Origin: Chryseobacterium indologenes
GTDB lineage: Bacteria > Bacteroidota > Bacteroidia > Flavobacteriales > Weeksellaceae
DNA: 64,000 nt
Direction of reading: 5' to 3'
Assembly: GCA_016025055.1 (NCBI GenBank)
Contig: CP065590.1
Span: 2,294,001-2,358,000 of the forward strand
A program made the translations under genes and the position numbers. Positions 18,169 through 27,531 of the stretch are shown here, one piece after another (positions within the stretch are counted from its first letter, which is position 1; the number at the start of each line of letters is the position of its first letter). Under the pieces are notes generated by a model, which did not search any database, was not told the DNA's origin, and saw nothing but the letters and a program-made list of their open reading frames with translations.

Positions 18169-20538
18169 ATGTATAAAATTCTTCTTTTGCTATGTCTCCC
18201 TGTAATGCTGTTGGCTCAAAAGCAAAAACTGGCGGGAACGGTAATGAACAACGACAGTGAAAAACTTCAGGCTGTACAGATTGAATTATATGATTCTAAA
18301 AATCAACTGATCGCTGAGATTAAAACGGATGCCGATGGAAACTTCACATGGGAGGGCATTTCTGAAACTGACGTAAAAATTGTTGTAAAGAATAAAGGGT
18401 ATTCTCTGTTTGAAAAAAAACTTGATCAGGAAAAGGCTAAAGCTCTACAAATTATTCTTAGCAAAGAATCAAACCAAATAGGAGAGGTCATTATGACCAA
18501 AAGGAAACCTGTGGTGAAACGGAAAGTAGACCGTCTGGAGTTTAATGTCGAAAATAGTAACATTTCATCTTTGAATGCCTGGGAAATTCTTAAAAATACA
18601 CCCGGAGTAACCACTAATAATAATGTGCTAAGAATAAAGGGAAGTACCGGTATTCTGGTAACCATCAATGACAAAAAAGTTATGCTGTCCGGGGATGAGC
18701 TGAAAAATCTTCTCGAAAATACCCAGGGAGATGAGGTAAAGTCTGTAGAGGTCATTACCAATCCACCGGCAAAATATGAAGCATCGGGTAGTGCTGTACT
18801 CAACATCGTCATGAAAAAAAATAAGATTGAAGGGTATAGAGGAATTCTTACCTCCAAATATATTCAGACACAATATGCCAAAGCGGTTTTCGGACTTTCA
18901 CAATATTACAAAAAAGATAAACTTTCGGTGATGGCAAGCTATTACAGAGGTTTGGGAACCTATTATCGCGAAGGAACAGACCACGTCAATTATCCGGAAA
19001 GCCAGACAAGATGGATAAGTACCATGAACAGAAAGGATAAAAACACTAACCAGAATACCCTGAATTTTAATGTCGAATACGAGCTGGATAGTCTGACCAA
19101 CTTGAGTCTTAACTATTCAGGGTTTTTCTATCCGAAGTCCTACGGAACCTATCTTGTGCCTACACTGATTTATAATAGTCAGAATGTAGCGGAATCCAAT
19201 TATACGACGGTCAATGACCACCGCAACCGTGTTACGAATAATGCTCTGAGCTTTCAGTTGGACAGAAAACTGAATACAAAGAGTAAATTATCCTGGATAA
19301 ACTATTTTGCCGGAAACAATTCGGATAAATTCCAGCGTGTGAATACGTATCTCAACTTTGCCGGACAGCCTCCGAGAGAAGAAAATTTTCAGACACAAAA
19401 TAATTCGGATGTTCAGTTGTATTCTTCACAGTTAGATTATCAATGGAAAAATGACAGGCTGGAATTTGAATCGGGAGCAAAATACAGCTTTGTAAAGACC
19501 AGAAGTACACTTGATTTTTCTGATAATGAAAACGGACTTTTACAGTATAGACCTGAAAAGAGCAGTGTTTTTAATTATAAAGAACATAATTTTGGCCTCT
19601 ATTCTTCACTCTCATATACTCTGGGAAAATGGAGTTTCAAAGGTGGGCTTCGTGCTGAAATGACCAACCTGGAAGGAATCGTTTCCGAGCCTTATGAGCT
19701 GAATGAAAATAAATACTGGAAGTTTTTTCCCACTTTTTATACACAATACACGACAGATGATAAACATGAGTTTGGCTTCTCTTACGGGAAAAGGATTACC
19801 AGACCTTTCTATTCATGGTTGAATCCTGCCAAATCTTATTATAACCTGTTTTCCTACTATCAGGGAGATCCGGAATTAAAAGCCACCATTACCCATAATC
19901 TGAATTTTACTTATTCATGGAAGGAATGGAATGTAGATTTGTATTACCGGAAAGAAATCTATCCGTCAATGGAAATCTCATATCAGGAGCCAAGTACCCA
20001 TCACCTTATTTATTATTTTACCAATATTGAGAATGGCGAGGCTTTTGGGCTGAGCTTATATAAAAGTTTTCAGGTGAAACCCTGGTGGAATATCATGGTG
20101 TCTGAAAATCTTGAGCATAATGAAAACAATTTCAAGGGAACCGACGGGGCGCTTTACAAAAACAAGGTCTGGAATCTGGATTCCAATATTTCTACCAGCT
20201 TTACCCTGGATAAAAGCAGTGACTGGAAAATGGAAGTAGGACACCGCTACAATTCCCCGGGCATTCAGGGAACTTTCAGGATCTCCGGTGTATGGTCAGC
20301 CTATTTTGTGATGAATAGAAAGTTTTTTAATAAAAAACTCGAAGCAAGCTTATTTTTTAACGATATATTCAGAACCACAGGAAAAAAAGTAAGTACAAAA
20401 TATGCCAATCAGGATAATTATTATCTGGATTACGGCGATGCGCAGGGTTTTACATTTTCTCTGAAATACAATTTTGGAAATCAGTCCGTGAAAGATGCTA
20501 AAATGATAAAAAAGACAAGTGAGCAAGATCGTTTGTAG
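18169..20538 (+). CDS. Outer-membrane beta-barrel family protein (TonB-receptor-like)
   Basis: The start is put at 18169 (MYKILLLLCLPVMLLAQ) because it gives a signal peptide and has an A-rich site just before it; a TTG at 18142 is in frame but less likely. About 789 residues. The order is signal, a CarboxypepD_reg/CNA-B-like beta domain (residues about 20-95, KLAGTVMNNDSEKLQAV), a plug-like region (WEILKNTPGVTTNNN, VEVITNPPAKYEASGSAVLNIVMK), then a long barrel rich in Tyr/Asn strands. Such proteins resemble TonB-dependent receptors but lack a clear TonB box here. Divergent from a two-component system with shared TTAACC boxes. Confidence 0.85.
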   Translation: MYKILLLLCLPVMLLAQKQKLAGTVMNNDSEKLQAVQIELYDSKNQLIAEIKTDADGNFTWEGISETDVKIVVKNKGYSLFEKKLDQEKAKALQIILSKESNQIGEVIMTKRKPVVKRKVDRLEFNVENSNISSLNAWEILKNTPGVTTNNNVLRIKGSTGILVTINDKKVMLSGDELKNLLENTQGDEVKSVEVITNPPAKYEASGSAVLNIVMKKNKIEGYRGILTSKYIQTQYAKAVFGLSQYYKKDKLSVMASYYRGLGTYYREGTDHVNYPESQTRWISTMNRKDKNTNQNTLNFNVEYELDSLTNLSLNYSGFFYPKSYGTYLVPTLIYNSQNVAESNYTTVNDHRNRVTNNALSFQLDRKLNTKSKLSWINYFAGNNSDKFQRVNTYLNFAGQPPREENFQTQNNSDVQLYSSQLDYQWKNDRLEFESGAKYSFVKTRSTLDFSDNENGLLQYRPEKSSVFNYKEHNFGLYSSLSYTLGKWSFKGGLRAEMTNLEGIVSEPYELNENKYWKFFPTFYTQYTTDDKHEFGFSYGKRITRPFYSWLNPAKSYYNLFSYYQGDPELKATITHNLNFTYSWKEWNVDLYYRKEIYPSMEISYQEPSTHHLIYYFTNIENGEAFGLSLYKSFQVKPWWNIMVSENLEHNENNFKGTDGALYKNKVWNLDSNISTSFTLDKSSDWKMEVGHRYNSPGIQGTFRISGVWSAYFVMNRKFFNKKLEASLFFNDIFRTTGKKVSTKYANQDNYYLDYGDAQGFTFSLKYNFGNQSVKDAKMIKKTSEQDRL

Positions 20539-20644
20539 TATATTTTTAATCTAAAGCGAAAAATTGAAAAATATTATGTTAAAGAAGTAGTCGCGCTGTG
20601 TTACATTTTCGCTATTTTTGATACTTATCTCTAAAAAGATCGTT

Positions 20645-22510
20645 ATGAAGAGAATTTTTTCCGGAGTGCTGGTGGCGGTTTCATTATTGCAGTTGCCGGC
20701 TCAGGAGCTGTATATGCCCAGAAATATCAAAAAAGCTTACGAAAAAGGAACACGTGATATTTCCGGAGCGCCTGGTAAAAATTACTGGCAGAATAAAGGA
20801 GTGTATAATGTAGAAGTAAAGGTGGATGCCACAACCAAAACGGTTTCCGGAAAGGAGACTATAATGTATACGAATAATAGTCCTGATCATCTTAATGATT
20901 TAGCCATAAGGTTCGTCAATAATCTTCACAAACCGGAATCACCAAGATCAGGATCAGTCTCAAAGGATTTCTTGTCTTCAGGGCTTAAGATTAAATCATT
21001 TATTGTTAACAATGAAAAATATGATATCAATAGTGACGAGTGGGGAACTGTTGAAAAAGTGAAATTGAAATCTGCTTTACAATCAAAATCAAAGTCAGAG
21101 ATCAAAATAGAATGGGAATATCCCCTTTCATTACAGAGTGGGAGAGAAGGGCAGATTGATCCGGAAACGTTTTATGTAGCATATTCTTTCCCAAGAATTT
21201 CGGTGTATGATGACTACAACGGATGGGATATGCTTCCGCATTCAGACAGACAGGAGTTTTATAATGATTTTAATGACTATAGTTTTCAGATCTCTGCTCC
21301 GAAAAATTATGTTGTCTGGGCAACCGGCGATTTCCTGAATCCTGAAGCTGTTCTTCAACCGGAGTATCTGAAAAGATATAAGGCCTCTTTGAAAAGTGAT
21401 CAGGTGATGCATATTGCTTCGGAACAGGAGATGAAATCCGGAAAAGTGACCAAACAGAACAAATGGAATGTATGGAAGTTTAAAGCGAATCATATTACAG
21501 ATTTTTGTTTCGCATTGAGTAATCATTATGTATGGGACGCAGCAAGTGTTCAGCTAAAAACGAAAAGAGCAAGCGTTCAGGCAGGTTACAAAGCCGGGGC
21601 AAAAGATTTTGAACAATATGTTGGCTGGATGCGCTATAATCTTGATTGGTTTTCCAAAAACTGGCCGGGAGTAGAGTATCCGTACAATGTGATGACGGCT
21701 ATTCAGGGATATGCAGATATGGAATACCCGATGATGATTAATGATACCAGTATCCCTGACGACCTTAAAGACGCCAGACTTACTGCAGATCACGAGATTG
21801 CCCATACCTATTTTCCTTTCTACATGGGAATCAATGAAACAAGATATGCCTATATGGATGAAGGCTGGGCCACAACCCTTGAGTATCTTATCGGAATCGA
21901 TGAGAACGGTGAAAAAGCAGCCAAAGATTTTTATAAAAACTTCAGGGTTAAAAAGTGGATTACCGATGCTTCTGCTGAGCAGGACCAGCCCGTAATCACG
22001 ATGAGCACACAGGTGAGCGGTCCCGGATACGGAAATAATTCATATGTAAAAGCCTCCTTATCCTATCTGGCTCTGAAAGATTATCTGGGAGATGAGGTTT
22101 TTAAAAAAGCGTTACACCACTATATGGATAACTGGAATGGAAAACATCCGGTTCCATGGGATTATTTCAATTCGATGAATGCAGGTTCCGGGAAAAATCT
22201 GAACTGGTTTTTCCAAAATTGGTTTTATACCAATAATTATATAGACCTGAAAGTGTCACAGGTATCCCAAATGAACGATTTGCTTACCGTGAATGTTGCC
22301 AATATCGGAGGTTTTGCCATTCCGTTTGATGCGGTATTGTCTTATGAAGACGGTACCACGGAAAAGTTGCATTTTTCACCTTCGGTTTGGGAAAAGGACC
22401 AAAAGCTCACAGATCTTGTGATTCCTATCAAGAAAAAAGTGAAATCAGTACAATTGGACGGCGATATTTTCATGGATTATACTCCTGAGGATAATACCAA
22501 AACATTATAA
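20645..22510 (+). CDS. M1 family metallopeptidase, secreted (second copy)
   Basis: The start at 20645 (MKRIFSGVLVAVSLLQLPAQ) gives a signal peptide; a start at 20618 would add a charged extension before it. 621 residues. The zinc site is HEIAHTYFPFYMG with the downstream Glu in YAYMDEGWATT, and YADMEYP is the substrate-binding motif. It shares the layout of the copy at 12781 (for example KNYWQNKGVYN near the start and a WFFQNWFY motif near the end) but lacks the C-terminal beta extension. It ends in a terminator shared with the convergent PAP2 gene. Confidence 0.9.
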   Translation: MKRIFSGVLVAVSLLQLPAQELYMPRNIKKAYEKGTRDISGAPGKNYWQNKGVYNVEVKVDATTKTVSGKETIMYTNNSPDHLNDLAIRFVNNLHKPESPRSGSVSKDFLSSGLKIKSFIVNNEKYDINSDEWGTVEKVKLKSALQSKSKSEIKIEWEYPLSLQSGREGQIDPETFYVAYSFPRISVYDDYNGWDMLPHSDRQEFYNDFNDYSFQISAPKNYVVWATGDFLNPEAVLQPEYLKRYKASLKSDQVMHIASEQEMKSGKVTKQNKWNVWKFKANHITDFCFALSNHYVWDAASVQLKTKRASVQAGYKAGAKDFEQYVGWMRYNLDWFSKNWPGVEYPYNVMTAIQGYADMEYPMMINDTSIPDDLKDARLTADHEIAHTYFPFYMGINETRYAYMDEGWATTLEYLIGIDENGEKAAKDFYKNFRVKKWITDASAEQDQPVITMSTQVSGPGYGNNSYVKASLSYLALKDYLGDEVFKKALHHYMDNWNGKHPVPWDYFNSMNAGSGKNLNWFFQNWFYTNNYIDLKVSQVSQMNDLLTVNVANIGGFAIPFDAVLSYEDGTTEKLHFSPSVWEKDQKLTDLVIPIKKKVKSVQLDGDIFMDYTPEDNTKTL

Positions 22511-22517
22511 AATATAA

Positions 22518-22546
22518 AGCCTTCAGTTCATCTGAAGGTTTTTTTT
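22518..22546. terminator. Terminator between M1 peptidase and PAP2 genes
   Basis: The arms CCTTCAG and CTGAAGG flank TTCAT and are followed by eight T on the plus strand. On the minus strand the downstream stretch is T/A-rich, so it may also serve the convergent gene. Confidence 0.8.
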
Positions 22547-22548
22547 AT

Positions 22549-23934
22549 TTAAAAATAAGCGGTAAGTCTTAATCCAAGGGTGAAATAATTGATTTTCTCT
22601 TTGGCAGTCATATTATTTAACTGATCGTTCAGGTCATCACTAGACTCAATGGTATCACTGAAATAATACCGTATAGAAGATTTGATCTCATTGTAATCAG
22701 AATATAAAGTGACTCCCAATCCCGGATTGAATTTATAGGTTAAGGAAGCTCCGGTATTCCAGCGGAAAGCAGGCTTGGGTTTGTATCTAGCAATTTCAAG
22801 CTCATGAGTAGGAGTGTCTATATTATCACTCTTTATAAAAACTTTACCACTTGAGGTGGCAGAATAGCCGGCAGTTGCTTTTAAGGTAAGCTGCCATTTA
22901 TCCGAAAATTCATGAGAGTAGTAAGGGCCTGCGCCGGCACCAAGAAAACCTAATGACTGAGTAATGATGCTGTAATCTCCAAAATCTTCTCCGTCATCTA
23001 AAGTAGCTTTTAATGGTTTGATCGGGAAGCTGCTGAAACTGATGTCTCCACCTATACCCCATTTTTTTGAAAAGAAATATGCCCCTTCTAATCCACCTTC
23101 AAAACCGATCTGTTTTTTATCATCCAGATCAGATTCTTTCAGGAAGTTGGTTGTAGCAAGGGCTGATCCCAGTTTAATAGACAGGAAGGAAGGATAGTCA
23201 TTCCCCTGTATCCTTGATAAAAGACTTAGATTGTCTCCTTTGTTCTTATATATTTTATCGATAAAAAAATAGCCTAATTCCGTAGATAAGATTCCGATTC
23301 CGGCACCTGCCAGAACATCAGGAATCCAATGCCTGTTATTCAGGTTACGGCCAAGTCCGGTAAGGGCAGCACTTCCGTATCCTGCGATGCTGTATCCAGG
23401 GTTTACCATACCATATTCTTTGTGTAAAAAGCTTGCATTAGTAAACGCCATTGCGGTATGACCTGATGGAAATGAATTATTTTTAGAACCGTCAGGACGC
23501 TCAACTTTTGCCGTGTATTTGATGGAATTGACTAAAATCCCCATGATAGCTAAACTGGTTACATAAGAAAGCGTTGCTCTTCCCAGGTTATTCCGGCCTT
23601 TTACACCGGCTAATTTTAATCCGTAAACAGCTGCTGCAGGAGCGTATTGAAGATAGTCATCATATTTTGCCTTAAAAGTAGGAAGGTAACGATTGCGGAC
23701 TTCCCGAATATTTTCTTTCTCTCCCCAGGTCGCTGCTGCTGCAGTAAAAAGAATAGCAGGGGCTACAGATTTTTTTACCCATTCTTTCTTGAAAAAAGGA
23801 GTTTTAATCTGCTGGGTACTATCTGCGCTTATGAGAGCAAGGTCTTTCTGAAGATTTCTGGATTGTACGGTATCTTGTGCCTGATAGCAACATAGGTTCA
23901 ATAATAGGCCTGTTGCTATTACTATTTTTTTCAT
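22549..23934 (-). CDS. PAP2 phosphatase fused to a C-terminal outer-membrane barrel-like domain
   Basis: 461 residues with signal peptide (IVIATGLLLNLCCYQAQ). The PAP2 motifs appear in order: KVERPDGS, FPSGHTAMAF, and GLGRNLNNRHWIPDVLAGA (about residues 146-215), which form the histidine phosphatase site. After it come about 200 residues of alternating beta-strands ending LGLRLTAYF, the pattern of an outer-membrane barrel with aromatic C-terminus. It probably dephosphorylates a lipid pyrophosphate or phospholipid, with the barrel placing it at the outer membrane; that placement is an inference. Confidence 0.85.
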   Translation of the reverse strand: MKKIVIATGLLLNLCCYQAQDTVQSRNLQKDLALISADSTQQIKTPFFKKEWVKKSVAPAILFTAAAATWGEKENIREVRNRYLPTFKAKYDDYLQYAPAAAVYGLKLAGVKGRNNLGRATLSYVTSLAIMGILVNSIKYTAKVERPDGSKNNSFPSGHTAMAFTNASFLHKEYGMVNPGYSIAGYGSAALTGLGRNLNNRHWIPDVLAGAGIGILSTELGYFFIDKIYKNKGDNLSLLSRIQGNDYPSFLSIKLGSALATTNFLKESDLDDKKQIGFEGGLEGAYFFSKKWGIGGDISFSSFPIKPLKATLDDGEDFGDYSIITQSLGFLGAGAGPYYSHEFSDKWQLTLKATAGYSATSSGKVFIKSDNIDTPTHELEIARYKPKPAFRWNTGASLTYKFNPGLGVTLYSDYNEIKSSIRYYFSDTIESSDDLNDQLNNMTAKEKINYFTLGLRLTAYF

Positions 23935-23976
23935 CGTTAGGGTCCCTGATTTTTAACGTCGCAAAATTATAAAAAA

Positions 23977-24010
23977 AATCTATCTCAGTACTAGAGATAG
24001 ACTTTTTTTA
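23977..24010. terminator. Terminator of the first M43 protease gene
   Basis: The arms TCTATCTC and GAGATAGA around AGTACTA are flanked by T-runs on both strands. On the minus strand it follows the M43 gene that ends at 24068. Confidence 0.75.
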
Positions 24011-24067
24011 GTGAAATAAGTGATTTTTTTTAATAATATTAACAAATCTGTAGATTGTGATACAGTA

Positions 24068-25066
24068 TTAATAAAGTCTTAGACCGGATCTGGGACCGGA
24101 AGCAGAAACTACGGCCTGCATTCTTTGTTTTTGGTTGGCTGTAAACATGTGCATTACTTTATCGTCTACATAATCCATATAATTCATGAAGATTTGTGAA
24201 CGGCTTACCCCGCCACAGACTCTGTTTAAAGGATAGGTCGGAACACCGAAGTTCGGGCCAGGGGAAGCAGGAGTGTCATTGGAGTAATCTGTCTGACAAC
24301 CTGTATTACTGGATCCCCAAAGATGTGGAAGATTTAAGTAATGCCCAACCTCGTGTGTGGTTGTTCTTCCCAGGTTATAAGGAGCAGCTGTTCCTGAGCC
24401 GGTTCCTATATATGGGGCTCCGATAACGACTCCGTCCAAAGAAGCAGTGATGGTTCCCGGATAATAAGCATATCCAAGAGTTCCGTCAGTCATGTTATTA
24501 ACAATCCATATATTCAGGTAGTTGTCAGGAGAAGTAGCTGCAATTCCCGTAGTAGCAGATTTCATTTTATTCTCATCCGGATTCCAAATAGTGGTGCTGC
24601 TTTGCTTTCTGACAGTTTTTGCCAATCTGAATCTTATCTTGGTATCTCCTGCTTTTACAGGTACAAATTCAGCGGGTGTATTGTTGATGTCTGAATTGGT
24701 AGCTCCAAAATCCCTATTCAAAACATCAATCTGTGATTGTAGACGCGCATCGGATACATTTTCACTGCTCGTGTTGTATACCACGTTGAATACCACCGGA
24801 ATTTCTACGGTGCCGTCTGCTAAAACTTTACCTACCTTAATATCGCTAAGACGTTTTTCGGTGTACTGTTCTATGGCCTCTACCCTGGCTCTTGCACTTG
24901 GATCTTTTAGTAAAATTTCTTCCCTCATAGCATCTGAAGGGCATACTCTTTTACCTGCTACCTGTGTTGTAGGAGCTTCTGCTGCTGTTGGATCATTTAC
25001 AGAATTCGTGTCGTTGTTACAAGAGCTAAGGAATATAATCCCTGCTCCTAAGAGAACTCTTTTCAT
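24068..25066 (-). CDS. M43 family zinc metalloprotease, lipoprotein
   Basis: 332 residues. MKRVLLGAGIIFLSSC is a lipoprotein signal. The catalytic motif HEVGHYLNLPHLWG is HExxHxxGxxH of cytophagalysin/pappalysin (M43) proteases, and MNYMDYVD is the Met-turn. No pro-region or T9SS domain is obvious; the protein ends at the catalytic domain (SGPRSGLRLY). A paralog follows at 25430-26437 on the same strand with about half of residues identical by eye. Both probably degrade extracellular or cell-surface protein. Confidence 0.9.
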   Translation of the reverse strand: MKRVLLGAGIIFLSSCNNDTNSVNDPTAAEAPTTQVAGKRVCPSDAMREEILLKDPSARARVEAIEQYTEKRLSDIKVGKVLADGTVEIPVVFNVVYNTSSENVSDARLQSQIDVLNRDFGATNSDINNTPAEFVPVKAGDTKIRFRLAKTVRKQSSTTIWNPDENKMKSATTGIAATSPDNYLNIWIVNNMTDGTLGYAYYPGTITASLDGVVIGAPYIGTGSGTAAPYNLGRTTTHEVGHYLNLPHLWGSSNTGCQTDYSNDTPASPGPNFGVPTYPLNRVCGGVSRSQIFMNYMDYVDDKVMHMFTANQKQRMQAVVSASGPRSGLRLY

Positions 25067-25429
25067 AAATATTATTTTTTTTGGTTGGGATTGTGAAATT
25101 AATTCAAATTAATGTGATGTGCAAATAATTTTATATTTTATTTAATAATTATCATTTATTTCGCTTCAATACTGATATTATCGTAAGTTATTTAAGTTTA
25201 AAGTGTTTTTTATTCATTTTATAAATTTGTATTTATATCTTTTATTTAAAAGTATATTTTTAGAGTAAAAAATATTATAAAATATAAAATTCAAAGAAAA
25301 TTTTGTATTAATAAATATCTTCTTATGCAGATGAAGTTTATGTTGATCATGATAAATCTACTGTCTGAGCAAATAAAAAATCCTCCCCATAAGACAGGAA
25401 GGATTTACAGAAAATAAAATAAAATATTT
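25067..25429. other. AT-rich spacer with the promoter of the first M43 gene
   Basis: 363 bp, extremely AT-rich, with no open frame I can support. Close to 25066 the minus strand reads TTATTTGCACATCACATTAA, and the same TTATTTGCA block precedes the second M43 gene, so these are probably matching promoters. The other end holds the terminator of the second gene. Confidence 0.5.
25376..25407 (-). terminator. Terminator of the second M43 protease gene
   Basis: On the minus strand AAATCCTTCC and GGGGAGGATTT pair and are followed by TTTATTT, just past the stop at 25430. Confidence 0.75.
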
Positions 25430-26437
25430 TTAGTATACTCTCAGCCCCGCTCTTGATCCGGAAGCTGAAACTACAGATTGCATTCTTGTCTTCTGCCCTG
25501 CAGAAAACATAAACATTGCTGCATCGTTTACATAATCCATATAATTCATAAACATTACAGATCTGTTTTTACCACTGCAACGATTGTATAACGGATAAGT
25601 AGGCGTATCATAATTTTCAGAAGTTTGTGTTGGTGTATCAGCTACAAGATCATCTCCACATTTGGCATCTCCCCAGATATGCCTTAAATTCAGATAATGT
25701 CCTACTTCGTGAGTGGCAGTTCTTCCAAGGTTAAAATTGGCTGCTGCTCCTGTCTTACCAAAATAAGGAGCCGGAATAACAACCCCGTCATTCCATAATC
25801 CTGCAGATTCCGGGAAGGTAGCGTAGCCCAGAATGGTTCGGCCATCACTGCTTACAACTTTTCCGACAATCCATATATTTAAATAATTGGAAGGGCTTGT
25901 GGCATCTATTCCTCCGTTAGCAGATTTTTTCATAGTATCTTTTACCCAGCTCGTTTGAGTGGTTGCTTTACGAACTGTATTCGCTAATCTGAATTTGATT
26001 TTAACGTCTCCCGCCTTTACCGACTGAAATTCTGCCGGTATGTTGGTAACATCAGTATTTGTTCCGCTGTAGTCAGCATTTAATACATCAATCTGCTCAG
26101 CGATTCTGGCATCAGATAGATTTTCTGCGGCATTGCTGTATAATATATTGACTACCACCGGAATTTCGACACTTCCGTCTGTCAGAACTTTTCCAAGTTC
26201 GGCATTTTTTGCAAATCTTTCTGTATTGGCTTCCAATTCTGCATATCGTTGTCTCAGTTCAGGGCTTTTTTGTAAAGCCTCTTGCCTGATTTCTTCTGAA
26301 AGACAACTTCTTTGCAGAGCAGTGGTAGGAGAAGAAGCAGCTGGGTTTGCTGAAGTTTCATTTTGATTGGACATGTTGTCATTGGTACATGCTGACATCA
26401 TGCCTAGAGCGATAGCTCCAAATAGTAATTTTTTCAT
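25430..26437 (-). CDS. M43 family zinc metalloprotease, lipoprotein (tandem paralog)
   Basis: 335 residues. MKKLLFGAIALGMMSAC is a lipoprotein signal. HEVGHYLNLRHIWGD carries the HExxHxxGxxH zinc site, and MNYMDYVN is the Met-turn. C-terminal VVSASGSRAGLRVY is nearly the same as its neighbour at 24068. It has its own terminator and promoter block, so the two copies are separate transcription units arising by tandem duplication. Function as a surface protease is expected. Confidence 0.9.
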   Translation of the reverse strand: MKKLLFGAIALGMMSACTNDNMSNQNETSANPAASSPTTALQRSCLSEEIRQEALQKSPELRQRYAELEANTERFAKNAELGKVLTDGSVEIPVVVNILYSNAAENLSDARIAEQIDVLNADYSGTNTDVTNIPAEFQSVKAGDVKIKFRLANTVRKATTQTSWVKDTMKKSANGGIDATSPSNYLNIWIVGKVVSSDGRTILGYATFPESAGLWNDGVVIPAPYFGKTGAAANFNLGRTATHEVGHYLNLRHIWGDAKCGDDLVADTPTQTSENYDTPTYPLYNRCSGKNRSVMFMNYMDYVNDAAMFMFSAGQKTRMQSVVSASGSRAGLRVY

Positions 26438-26889
26438 ATCCTTTTTTGTTAAGGATGTGAAATTATATCATTTTAAATTAATATGCAAATAAATCGATTA
26501 ATTGTTTAATTATTTACTATGTTAAGCCTGTTTTGTTAAATATTATTTATTGATTAATGGCTTTACTTGTATTTTAGTTAAAAATTAGAATTTGCTTATT
26601 TTTATTTTGTATTATTTTTTATTTTGTAAAATTATTTTTACTTTTTAATGTGTTATAGTGTAATTCGTTAGTCTTCATATCATTATTAAAGGTCCAGATT
26701 TGTCAGTATGAATATTCCTGTACGGATTTTCAGCATAAGGAAATCCACCCGGATAATGGATAGATTTACCTGTTTTTACTTTTGATCTTATCAAAACGTA
26801 CATAATGACAGGTTATCAGAATATCCAAATAATTCATAACATAAAAGATCTCTTTACATTATTAAAAATTGTACTGTAGATATGTTGGG
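26438..26889. other. AT-rich spacer upstream of the second M43 gene
   Basis: 452 bp. The part next to 26437 holds a TTATTTGCA promoter-like block on the minus strand. The middle has no strong feature. A 42-codon open frame (26675-26803, minus) is listed separately with low confidence. Confidence 0.45.
26675..26803 (-). CDS. Possible small protein of 42 residues
   Basis: The frame begins ATG at 26803 (MYVLIRSKVKTGKSIHYPGG) and stops at 26675. It lies after the NarL-type regulator gene on the same strand, in an otherwise empty spacer, and is less AT-rich than its surroundings. The composition (Gly, Pro, Tyr, Asn) is protein-like, but I recognise no family, and no clear start site is seen. It may be a remnant of a longer gene. 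Confidence 0.25.
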   Translation of the reverse strand: MYVLIRSKVKTGKSIHYPGGFPYAENPYRNIHTDKSGPLIMI

Positions 26890-27531
26890 TTAGCCTGCAA
26901 AACCGTTTTTAATGGCGAAAACAGCTAGTCCTACACGGGTTTTTAATTCCAGTTTTTCACACAGCTGATCACGGTAGCTTTCTACAGTTCTGGGACTACA
27001 ACACATTTTGTCTGCAATTTCTTTATAACTAAGCTCGGTAACAGTGTATTTGAGGAATTCTTTTTCCCGTTCAGAAATTCTTATCGTAGTTTCTGTTTGT
27101 TTATCTTTATTAAGGTTGGAAAATATAATTTTTGAAGCCCATTCAGGATAAAAGAATCCATCGGTATTGAGCCTTGTAAGTGCTGTTTCCAGGTCTTTTG
27201 GATGGGTGTTTTTTAACAAATATCCTTTGGCTCCGCTTCTGATCATTTTGATGACACTGTTATCATCTCCCTGCATGCTAAGTGCCATGATTTTGATGTC
27301 AGGATGATTTTTTGTCAGCCATACAGCCGTTTCGAAACCATCCATAATAGGCATGCTGATATCTAAAAGTATAATGTCCGGGATGGGGTTACCATCTCCG
27401 AGTTTCTGGATAAGGTCCTTTCCGTTTTCGCAGACATAGATTACCTCAAATTCGTTAAAATTACCAATAATGCCTTCCAGTGCTTTTGCGATAAGTATAT
27501 GGTCGTCAACAATGACAATTGATTTTTTCAT
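26890..27531 (-). CDS. NarL/FixJ-family response regulator
   Basis: 213 residues. The receiver domain (SIVIVDDHILIAKALEG; LLDISMPIMDGFETA with the phospho-Asp; MALSMQ; GAKGYLLKN) is followed by a LuxR-type helix-turn-helix (ISEREKEFLKYTVTELSYKE, PRTVESYRDQLCEKL). It should bind DNA when phosphorylated by the overlapping kinase gene, with which it shares 4 bp. Targets are not evident; the neighbouring M43 protease genes are candidates by position only. Confidence 0.92.
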   Translation of the reverse strand: MKKSIVIVDDHILIAKALEGIIGNFNEFEVIYVCENGKDLIQKLGDGNPIPDIILLDISMPIMDGFETAVWLTKNHPDIKIMALSMQGDDNSVIKMIRSGAKGYLLKNTHPKDLETALTRLNTDGFFYPEWASKIIFSNLNKDKQTETTIRISEREKEFLKYTVTELSYKEIADKMCCSPRTVESYRDQLCEKLELKTRVGLAVFAIKNGFAG

